A program made the translations under genes and the position numbers. Under the pieces are notes generated by a model. It did not search any database. It worked only from the letters and a program-made list of their open reading frames with translations, and was not told the origin of the DNA. From Achatina immaculata (lineage: Eukaryota; Mollusca; Gastropoda; Stylommatophora; Achatinidae): 64,000 nt of DNA. The stretch lies in assembly GCA_009760885.1 (NCBI GenBank), contig CM019701.1, positions 13,909,963-13,973,962 of the forward strand, given 5' to 3'. This document shows positions 56,106 to 64,000 of the stretch, piece after piece; the first letter of the stretch is position 1, and each line of letters starts with the position of its first letter.

Positions 56106-57049
56106 AGGTCCGACAATTAAGTAATGAGACTGATTTAATTATGGTAAGACACAAATGCCATCTATGAAGCAAAGTATGGAATCCAAAGGGACAACCTTCG
56201 TCTGGCAACTTTTCATCGCCGCCCGATAAGCAGACGACGAACAAGCCGCCATTTTGTTGACCTAGTTAGAGGTGCAGTGTTACGTAATCAGCATGGAGCA
56301 AAAAGCTAGCTTTACATTCTGTTTAAAACTCGGAAAAAGTGCCACTGAGACAGGTGAATTGATGCGACAACTTTATGAGGATAATTGTTTATCCTGTGCA
56401 CAGATATTCAGGTGGTATTCACGATTCAGAAGTGATGTGGAAACGATTACAAATGCAACTAGACATGGACGCCCAATTCTGTTCGTAATGAGGAACTCAT
56501 TGCAAATGTCAGACAACGGATACACGAAGATCATTGTTTGACTGTGAGGATGATTGCAGATGAATTTAGTGTTAACCGAGAGACCATTCGTAAAATTTTA
56601 GTTGAAGATTTGGGCTAGAAAAAAGTTACTTGGCGGTTTCTACCACATTCGATGTCTGATGACCAAAAAAAACATCAGCGTGTTGAGTGAGTATGCAAAA
56701 GACATCAGTTGTACAGGAATTTTTGGCCAAATAACAAGTGTGTGTGTGCTCAGCCATCCACTATGTTCCCCAGATTATTGTCTCCCTGCGATTATTTTCT
56801 ATTCCCAGAATTAGTTACCATTGAAAGGATGCTTCTCTTTGACGATACTAATGACATACAAGGGGCCGTAAAATTTAAGGGCCATATCAACAGAAGAACT
56901 GCAGAGGTCGTTCCAGTGTTTGTTAGATCGTGCCACTCACTGTATCAATGCACAAGGGGCTTACTTGGAATAAAATGCATGCTATATCCCCAACTATTGT
57001 TTATTTTATTTTTTGTGTAATTAGTCTCATTACTTAATTGTCGGACCTT
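56106..57049 (+). mobile_element. Mariner-type transposon, internally deleted
   Basis: Terminal inverted repeats of 26 bp match perfectly: 56106-56131 (starts AGGTCCGACAATTAAGTAAT) and 57024-57049. Length is 944 bp, against about 1.3 kb for intact mariners. TA duplications are not evident at the edges, so boundaries may be a few bases off or the flanks have mutated. Confidence 0.88.
56292..57020 (+). pseudogene. Mariner transposase remnant
   Basis: Frame from 56293 gives MEQKASFTFCLKLGKSATET and LSCAQIFRWYSRFRSDVETI, the N-terminal helix-turn-helix part. After a frameshift near 56490 come VRQRIHEDHCLTVRMIADEF and NRETIRKILVEDLG (56500-56620). The middle of the catalytic domain is missing. 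Then LSPCDYFLFPELVTIERMLL and FDDTNDIQGAVK (56780-56870) correspond to the last third, which normally has CDFFLFP. Only the segment with the third catalytic position remains, so it cannot be active. Confidence 0.82.
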
Positions 57050-57149
57050 GCGTATACATATTACAGTCCAGACAGAACCGACGTGATAGTCCCAGTGTGT
57101 GTCCTTGTCGTTTACTTTTCCATCCCCCACCCCTCCCCCCCCCCCACTT

Positions 57150-58200
57150 CTCTCTCACAGTCTCTTATAGACGAAGTTGCGTTCCTCTCACAGTCTCTTA
57201 TAGACAGAGTTGCATTCCTCTCACAGTCTCTTATAGACGAGTTGCATTCCTCTCACAATCTCTTATAGACAGAGTTACATTCCTCTCACAGTCTCTTATA
57301 CACAGAGTTGCATTTCTCTCACAGTCTCTTATAGACAGAGTTGCATTCCTCTCACAGTCTCTTATAGACAGAGTTGCATTCCTCTCACAGTCTCTTATAG
57401 ACAGAGTTGCATTCTTCTCACAGTCTCTTATAGACAGAGATGCATTCCTCTCACAGTCTCTTATAGACGAAGTTGCGTTCCTCTCACAGTCTCTTATAGA
57501 CGAAGTTGCGTTCCTCTCAGTCTCTTATAGACGAAGTTGCGTTCCTCTCACAGTCTCTTATAGACAGAGTTGCATTCCTCTCACAGTCTCTTATAGACGA
57601 AGTTGCATTCCTCTCACAGTCTCTTATAGACAGAGTTGCATTCCTCTCACAGTCTCTTATAGACGAAGTTGCATTCCTCTCACAGTCTCTTATAGACAGA
57701 GTTGCATTCCTCTCACAGTCTCTTATAGACAGAGTTGCATTTCTCTCACAGTCTCTTATAGACAGAGTTGCATTCCTCTCACAGTCTCTTATACACAGAG
57801 TTGCATTCCTCTCACAGTCTCTTATAGACGAAGTTGCGTTCCTCTCACAGTCTCTTATAGACGAAGTTGCGTTCCTCTCACAGTCTCTTATAGACAAAGT
57901 TGCGTTCCTCTCACAGTCTCTTATAGACGATGTTGCATTCCTCTCACAGTCTCTTATAGACAGAGTTGCATTCCTCTCACAGTCTCTTATAGACGAAGTT
58001 GCATTCCTCTCACAGTCTCTTATAGACGAAGTTGCATTCCTCTCACAGTCTCTTATAGACGAAGTTGCATTCCTCTCACAGTCTCTTATAGACGAAGTTG
58101 CATTCCTCTCACAGTCTCTTATAGACGAAGTTTCGTTCCTCTCACTCTTATAGACGAAGTTGCGTTCCTCTCACAGTCTCTTGTAGACGAAGTTGCATTC
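57150..58200. repeat. Minisatellite, 33-bp unit, about 31 copies
   Basis: Units contain CTCTCACAGTCTCTTATAGA followed by CGAAGTTGCGTTC or CAGAGTTGCATTC. The two subtypes come in runs and mixed blocks. Since 33 is a multiple of three, frames of 368 and 215 residues (plus) and 126 (minus) stay open, but these have no start context or other evidence. The array begins 100 bp beyond the mariner. Confidence 0.93.
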
Positions 58201-58890
58201 TAACTCATTCATTTATCTCCCTCTTACTTCCCTCTCCACCTAACACCACCAAAGACCTAAAACATCCTAGAAAGATGAAGATGAAACCACATAAACCAGA
58301 AAGTAATGGCTATAAAAGGAATAAATCATTTAGAAACACCTTGGACACTGGAAGCAAATCAGAGAGACAGATCATGAGAATGAAAGATTGGGAAATAAAT
58401 CGGAAAAAAAAAATCTTGATACTAATGGTATGTGACACAATATTGGGCCACCGTCTTAGGAGTGACGTCAGCTATAGATCATCCCAGAAATCAGCATGAG
58501 ACAGGACGAACAAAAGCTCGGGAATGCATTGTCTTTTTAGTGTAAGTTATGCATCAAAGTTAACCAGAAGATTACATGACAAAGTTTCAGTATATAAACC
58601 ATTTATTTCCCACGAACACTAAAACTAAAACTAAGGACAGTGGAATCCTATACACGCACAAATAAGGGATATTTCTAACACAAATTATCACAAAAAGACC
58701 CCCCAAAAAAATTATCAACGGAAAGTACTTAAATTCTTACACACAAAAAACAAACCAGACACACAATTATTTCATTGTAGAGCTGAGCATGACAAAACGG
58801 AATAATAATTTTATGACTTCTAGGGAAACGTTACAGACAAAAACCCTAGCTTAACACAAACTCAATGACTCGTAATTGCTCTGCGCGTGA
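58201..58890. other. Anonymous spacer before unit 4
   Basis: The frame 58275-58499 is lysine-rich and unrecognised. Otherwise AT-rich without features. Confidence 0.4.
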
Positions 58891-58931
58891 ATATTTATTT
58901 TGATTTATTTTGCATTTGATTTGTCCAACAG

Positions 58932-58949
58932 AGCTGGGCGAACTTCTCA
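58932..58949 (+). CDS. Candidate 18-nt micro-exon, unit 4
   Basis: AGCTGGGCGAACTTCTCA lies between the acceptor TTTGTCCAACAG (ending 58931) and the donor GTGAGTAT (from 58950). Open in all three phases; in phase 1 it reads ELGELL after a G. It has the same length as the unit-2 segment at 46222, but half of its positions differ while the flanks are conserved. Confidence 0.35.
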
Positions 58950-59283
58950 GTGAGTATAGAAACTATAAGAAATTATGTTAAAAGAATTAAAGCAGACATA
59001 CATTAGTTCTTGTCACGCTTCGATAGTCTCTTGTAGCAGTACATGGATGATAGAATGGAAACAGAACTAACATAATATTTCATTTTGCCCTTTTATTATT
59101 TATTTTAAAACGTTACGTTTGTTTGTTACCTTCATCTTGACTCCAGAACTTGATAGACTGACTAGATGGTAGGATCATGTAATCCTCGTGGCTGATGGAA
59201 AGGATCCATCATGAATAGCTTGTGATTGTTGATGTATTCAGAAATTACTTTTTCATGCATACATTTAATCATAGTGCTATGAT

Positions 59284-59768
59284 ATTAGCTAACACATCTT
59301 TATCAATGAATGTTAGAAAACGAGTCCTAAAATGCTATGTTGAACCTATCTTGTTATATGGAAGTGAATCATGGACAATAGGCAAGTCTGCACAAAAATC
59401 ATTGGAAGCAGCAGAAATGTGGTTTATTAGAAGAATGTTGCGAATCCCCTGGACAGCAAAAATAACTAATGAAGAATGTATGAGAAGAGCTGGAGAAAAA
59501 AATCCTTGTCAAAAAGATAAGAGAGAGACAATGTACTTTCATAGGACATGCAATGAGAAGAGGGGGCATTGAAAATATTATAAGAACAGGAAAAATAGAA
59601 GGAAGAAGATCAAGAGGAAGACCAAGAGAAATGATACTGGACAGTCTGACGGGATGGTGTGAAAGGAGATCACCAACTGAACTGATGGCCTGCATGAAGG
59701 ATTGGGTACTCTGGAGAAGCATAATAGCCAACGCCAGTCGGCACGGCACCTGATGATAATGATGATGA
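59284..59768 (+). mobile_element. LINE-C 5'-truncated insertion, 9-bp TSD
   Basis: Reads ANTSLSMNVRKRVLKCYVEP, LYGSESWTIGKSAQKSLEAA, EMWFIRRMLRIPWTAKITNE; then, after a frameshift near 59515, MRRGGIENIIRTGKIEGRRS, RGRPREMILDSLTGWCERRS and ASRHGT*. Tail of GAT repeats. TGCTATGAT at 59275-59283 and 59769-59777 flanks it. Close to the nested copy at 39511-40085. Confidence 0.88.
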
Positions 59769-60107
59769 TGCTATGATTGATTATTGTAATACTTGAAATT
59801 CACCTGCTTCGACTTGTTCTTGAAGGTAGTAAGCACAAAATAACAACTTTATGTTTTCTGACAGTAAACATTAATGAACAAGCTTTTGACAATAACCATT
59901 TTATCTGTCAATGCTCTAAATGGTTAATGCATATTCTTTTCTTCACAACTGTTTCAATTTGCGACGCTGTATGCTCTAAGCTCATGTCTAACACATATGG
60001 GATTCATTCCTGCTAGTACTTCATTGCATTACACATTATTTATTTCTAGAAAACTCGGGGTTTTTTTTAATTGCTTGCATTGACATTAGTTAAAATGAGC
60101 TGAATGC

Positions 60108-60206
60108 CACATCATGGCTGCCACATCAAGGCTGCCACATCAAGGCTGCCACATCATGGCTGCCACATCATGGCTGCCACATCAAGGCTGCCACATCAAG
60201 GCTGCA
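60108..60206. repeat. Minisatellite, 14-bp unit, about 7 copies
   Basis: GCCACATCATGGCT and GCCACATCAAGGCT units lead directly into the unit sequence GGCTGCAGACAATAACATT. Confidence 0.9.
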
Positions 60207-60518
60207 GACAATAACATTTATCCCAGACTTTCATAGCACAGACCAGGCATGGCTTAAATCAGATGAGAGCAAATGAAAGGCCGTCTTTGTGTGCTACATA
60301 GAGCAGGCAGACCAGAACGATGAAGCTGCAAGACTGGGGCTAGAAAAGATGATCTCAGAGCTATGCCAGGAAGCGGGGCTGGAAGAGGAACATATCACAG
60401 CTGATGTCACTCACTCAGAAGATCGTGTGACACCGCCCCAGGCCCTGATGGTACCCAGTATGAAGGCAGTCGGGCGACGACACGGAAGACCTGGCCAAAG
60501 AACTCAACGCTTGTGTCC

Positions 60519-60832
60519 AGAGCGGCCAGATCAAAGAGGAATGCTTACATAGCTTCCTACTACCTCTGCCAGACAGAGCGGCCAGATCAAAGAGGAGTGG
60601 CTACACAGCTACCTGCTACCTCTGGCAGAGCGGCCATATCAAAGAGGATTGGCTACACAGCTACCTGCTACCTCTGGTAGAGCGGCCATATCAAAGAGGA
60701 TTGGCTACACAGCTACCTGCTACCTCTGGCAGAGCGGCCATATCAAAGAGGATTGGCTACACAGCTACCTGCTACATCTGGTAGAGCGGCCATATCAAAG
60801 AGGATTGGCTACACAGCTACCTGCTACCGATG
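60519..60832. repeat. Minisatellite of 52-bp units inside the Nimb-type ORF, 6 copies
   Basis: AGCGGCCATATCAAAGAGGA, TTGGCTACACAGCTACCTGC and TACCTCTGGCAG repeat. The unit corresponds to one stretch of the RT gene (SGQIKEEWLHSYLLPLP-like), so coding DNA of the element was tandemly amplified after insertion or in a source copy. Confidence 0.88.
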
Positions 60833-61480
60833 ACGAAACCAAACAGAAAACATTCCCAGAGCAGCGCCTGCAGAATCATCATGATGAAGAACGCTGTTGG
60901 CAAACTACTTGAGAAAACTCTTGCACGTAAACCCGCTAGTGACTTGGAAGGGCGTCGCATGTTCCCGCCCACACTTGGAGACCATAGAAGTAACAAAGAG
61001 ACATGGCTCTATGCTGCAGTCTTTGTTCACGACGTCTTCGAAAGAATTAAGGCCCGAGTAGAGACATATGCAGCCGAAATAGATTTAGAAGACGCGTACA
61101 ACAGTACCATTCAACTACCTAATGCGCATGCCTCTTAGACTAGAAGTACACCCTCTCCTCATCAGATGAATAGCTGCAACTCTGTTCCAGTGAAATGTGG
61201 TTCTCAGATGTGGCAGTTGGTCTTCAGAGCCCATAACAATATGTCCAGGTTTGTCGCAAGGGTCTCCTCTATCACTAGTATTACTCAGTGTGTACACAGT
61301 GACAGTCACTGAACAACAGCTTGTTGGGAGGGGAAGGACTCTGTCATTTGCTGATGATATTCTAGTGTATCGACAGGGGAAAGGCAGATAGGAGACTACT
61401 AGCACTGCAGAGAGAACTTGATCGTATTTCCTCCTAGTGTGATGTTTCTAACGCCTTTGTCAACCCTACAAAAGCGTCAG

Positions 61481-61930
61481 TGACACGGCTCTCACTGAAC
61501 ATATTGTTAACAGTGATATGTGACACGGCTCTCACTGAACATATTGTTAACAGTGATATGTGGCACGGCTCTCACTGAACATATTGTTAACAGTGATATG
61601 TGACACGGCTCTCACTGAACATATTGTTAACAGTGATATGTGACACGGCTCTCATTGAACATATTGTTAACTCTGATATGTGACACGTCTCTCACTGGAC
61701 AACCATATTGTTAACTCTGATATGTGACACGGCTCTCACTGAAGATATTGTTAACAGTGATATGTGACACGGCTCTCACTGAACATATTGTTAACAGTGA
61801 TATGTGACACGGCTCTCACTGAACATATTGTTAACAGTGATATGTGACACGGCTCTCACTGAACATATTGTTAACAGTGATATGTGACACGTCTCTCACT
61901 GAACAACCATATTGTTAACTCTGATATGCC
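61481..61930. repeat. Minisatellite of 40-bp units inside the Nimb-type ORF, about 11 copies
   Basis: GACACGGCTCTCACTGAACA, TATTGTTAACAGTGATATGT. The last copy (ending 61930) has the CAACCATATTGTTAACTCTG form that continues into ORF sequence, so it is probably closest to the ancestral unit. Confidence 0.9.
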
Positions 61931-63215
61931 TGTTGTGAGATTGGGTGGCGAGGATGTGACCAGATCAACTTGATGATATACTTGGGAGTGAAGTTTGATC
62001 GCAGTCTGTGTTTCAGAGAACATGTTGACCACGTGATAACAAAAGCTCGCAAATGAAGGTCGTGGTGTCTGTCAACATTGAGCAGATGCTACTATTGCTT
62101 CTGTACTCGGGGCTGGTCCTTGCACCTACTGAGTATCCCCCCCTAGCCGTCCTCACTCTCAGCCACGTGCAGATCTAAAAACTCGAAAATGTGCAAAATG
62201 ATGCCATGCGCATTATCTTGGGGGTGTACTTCCTGTGTAGCGTTGAGACACCACATTGATCTCCCAACCATGAATCACAGGGTCAAGATATGGGGGTACG
62301 TGCACGTCTAAGCACAGACAAGGTGCACCCATTGCACCAAGAGCTCCTCGGAGAAAAAAGTGACAGGCTAAAGAGGGGCAAATCAAGGATGGGTGGTACA
62401 GAACATGTTATCAAGCGGGTCTGTGAACCCAACAACATCAACCTCGGCGAGGAATGGGTACCTGTGCCTCCAGCTTCCAGGGGCATCTTCTCCTGCATTG
62501 TCACACTCGACGAAAGGAGCAGAGAGCAGAATCCACTTGCTGTGAATGCAGAGGTCAATTACTTAATCATTGAAAACTCCAGTGAATCTTATTTACACAG
62601 ATGAGTCCGTTGTACGACATCAAAAGAGAGTATGGGCTTTCACAGCACTTTCGGCGGGCAGAACAATCCAGGAAGCCAGCGGTGCCTTCGCTATGATCAC
62701 AAGCAGCATGACGATGGGGGTAATGGCAGAGATAACAGCATTTGTCTGGCTGGAGTCACATGACTATGCCCATGTCTGCATACTAAGTGATTCAATGAGT
62801 GTGATCTGGAATCTCGAGGCAGGCTCTGTATCCAGGCAGTGGCCCGAGTCATTGCAGAGATCAACCTTCCGCAAAGTCACCCTCATGTATGTCCTGGGTA
62901 TGTGAGAATTCAGGGAAATGAGAGAGCTGATAGGCTGGCTGACTCTGCCATCATCGCAGATGGACAACCACTGGATCGAGCTGATATTGTTAATGCACTC
63001 AGAGAGACAGGCAGAGTGGAAGACTTCGAGAGCAGCTCATCCATATCGCTGCTTAGACTGAGAGAGCTGAGAATACAGACTGGCACGGCCAGAAACGAGA
63101 GACATACAAGAAGACGCACAAGAGGACTTGTCAGCCAACATAGGACAGGCACTGTCAGCAGCAGGACACTGATGGGTCAAGACACCTGCTCGCAGTGCAA
63201 TGATGATAACCCATA

Positions 63216-63544
63216 ATGTTTAACATTAAAATTATATATTGTAGACATTACTGAGTGGCCAGCATATTGAATGATTTCGTTTACAGAGCTGAGAATGTAT
63301 ACAAGACTTGCAGTGCAGACAAGAGAGTTGGTGAAGTACAGACTCGAACCTTCCCTTCTTTTTCCTTCGTTAAAATAGAATAATACACAGAGGGGAAAAG
63401 GTCAGGTCAGTGTGGCCACCAGGACAGTGGCTCGTTGTAAGAGAAAGAAAGAAATTATTTGTTTATTTTATAACAAATTATGACAAGCGGCCTCCCCAAC
63501 CCTTCCCAAAGCTTCATAGTTACTTTTATGTAACACTATCTCAG
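63216..63544 (+). repeat. Paralogous unit 4, second part
   Basis: TTTAACATTAAAATTATATA, GAGTGGCCAGCATATTGAAT, GAGAATGTATACAAGACTTG, CAGACAAGAGAGTTGGTGAA and one 39-bp motif (GCTTCATAGTTACTTTTATG) at 63511-63544, in the order of units 1-3. Confidence 0.68.
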
Positions 63545-64000
63545 AATTTACTTGCTTGATGGCCACGACCTTCATGAAGAGCTTGTAAATGTTGATGCAT
63601 CCAGAAATTCAGTTTTCAAGTATACTTTTAATTATACTTTTATAATAGATTATAACATGCCTCAGTCATCTTAATCGTTAGCTTCTGAATGATCCATTTA
63701 CAGTTAAATTAATGTTTTCTGCAAAAAATAATGTGTAGCTTTTAGCGCAGATTTTTTGCAAAAAATCAGTTTTGTTCGATCTTTAATCGTAAATAAAACA
63801 CATTTTATGTTGTCACTCTCTTTTCGTGTGATAATAGTTGATTTTTTTTATTATTGACGCACTAACTTGACATTTGTGTTCCAGATTGTGAGTGTACCTT
63901 GTTATAACAAAGTCATTATATTTCGTCACACTGTTTGATTGACTTCTAGTTGATTTGTTTAGTTTCTATATATATATATTTTGCTCTAAACCAGTGGTGT
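63545..64000 (+). repeat. Module P of unit 4 with acceptor-NNN-donor site
   Basis: GCTTGATGGCCACGACCTTC, GATTATAACATGCCTCAGTC, CTCTTTTCGTGTGATAATAG, GTTCCAG-ATT-GTGAGT (63878-63893) and GTACCTTGTTATAACAA. CAGTGGTGT at the very end may start another hAT-like terminus. Confidence 0.65.
63885..63887 (+). other. Candidate 3-nt micro-exon (ATT) or overlapping splice sites, unit 4
   Basis: Acceptor CATTTGTGTTCCAG, ATT, donor GTGAGTGT. In the terminal-exon reading: IVSVPCYNK, eight more residues and TGA at 63936-63938. Confidence 0.3.

Larger units (their letters stand above)
58890..60107 (+). repeat. Paralogous unit 4, first part
   Basis: TTGATTTATTTTGCATTTGA (58901), the 18-nt candidate exon, GATAGAATGGAAACAGAACT, GGTAGGATCATGTAATCCTC (59168), TTCTGACAGTAAACATTAAT (about 59857), CTTCACAACTGTTTCAATTT (59941) and TTAATTGCTTGCATTGACAT (60068) occur in the same order as unit 2. 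LINE-C interrupts it. Confidence 0.7.
60225..63215 (+). mobile_element. Nimb/I-type LINE: RT and RNase H, 5'-truncated and broken
   Basis: In shifting plus frames: DTAPGPDGTQYE (60427-60462, polymerase motif), RIIMMKNAVGKLLEKTLARK (60875-60935), AEIDLEDAYNSTIQLP (about 61075-61120), LSQGSPLSLVLLSVYTVTVT (61250-61310), the catalytic FADD in SFADDILVYRQGK (61344-61382), KYLGVKFDRSLCFREHV-like text near 61975-62020, then an RNase H domain: IYTDESVV (62589), ILSDSMSVIWNLEAG (about 62780) and GNERADRLADSA (62917-62950). RNase H after RT is characteristic of the I superfamily, including snail Nimb elements. TDG has become TDE. Two internal minisatellites and many shifts make it inactive. The endonuclease is absent. 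Confidence 0.82.

Noticed and set aside
57097..58203. Open frames of 368, 215 and 126 residues that could be a repetitive protein
   Set aside because: They consist wholly of a 33-bp minisatellite, open in several frames on both strands because 33 is a multiple of three. No splice, start or compositional evidence for translation.
43470..63330. The conserved CAGATAAGAGAGTT landmark as an exon
   Set aside because: It has no consistent acceptor or donor, and its length between possible sites is not a multiple of three; it looks like plain unit sequence.

Overview
The window looks like a stretch of animal nuclear DNA. It is AT-rich, has no dense open reading frames and no operons, and consists mainly of decayed retroelements, tRNA-derived SINEs, DNA-transposon remnants and about 17 minisatellite arrays. 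A gastropod or other mollusc is my best guess. The reasons are an RNase H-bearing non-LTR element of the I/Nimb type (Nimb was described from a freshwater snail), Penelope-like GIY-YIG fragments, and many short 3' pieces of LINE ORF2. The assignment rests on recognition, not on a search. For reference I use working names: LINE-A (ORF2 ends KGHAN, tail of AATG/ACTG repeats), LINE-B (GA-repeat tail), LINE-C (ends RHGT, GAT tail), LINE-D (ends ALCD, TTACATC-type tail), LINE-E (GATG tail), LINE-F, LINE-G, LINE-H (ends RHDT) and SINE S1, S2, S3.

Layout. 1-5 kb: broken LINE-H, LINE-E and LINE-A copies, a fold-back insertion and an S1 SINE. 5-26 kb: mostly anonymous DNA carrying minisatellites (units of 21, 49, 26/52, 42, 31, 44, 49, 85 and 40 bp), a 620-bp ATCT microsatellite and LINE-A, D, F fragments. 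27-34 kb: LINE-A with a nested LINE-B, a dead Tigger/pogo transposase, an S2 head, and a long unclassified repeat (R). 34.9 kb: a small exon that appears to encode a signal peptide. 36.8-64 kb: a tandem series of diverged paralogous units, heavily interrupted by insertions (LINE-H containing LINE-A containing LINE-C; SINE S3; R; two Penelope-like copies; a mariner; a 33-bp minisatellite; LINE-C; a Nimb-type LINE).

The most interesting signal is on the + strand from 34.9 kb onward. A phase-1 exon (34931-35000) encodes MKINVVLCFLCLMCGLSTA. Downstream, the tandem units carry paired splice signals around very small segments. One is an 18-nt segment at 46222-46239 and 58932-58949. Its surrounding intron-like sequence is about 85-90% alike between copies, but the 18 nt themselves match at only 9 positions. 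Another is an acceptor-NNN-donor arrangement found in four copies (50014, 52784, 55918, 63885) with a different triplet each time. This suggests a secreted-protein micro-exon locus, or array of short secreted-protein genes, with faster change in exons than introns. It is an inference from sequence layout only.

No complete, intact protein-coding gene can be supported in the window. Most longer open frames are LINE fragments, or minisatellites whose unit length is a multiple of three.
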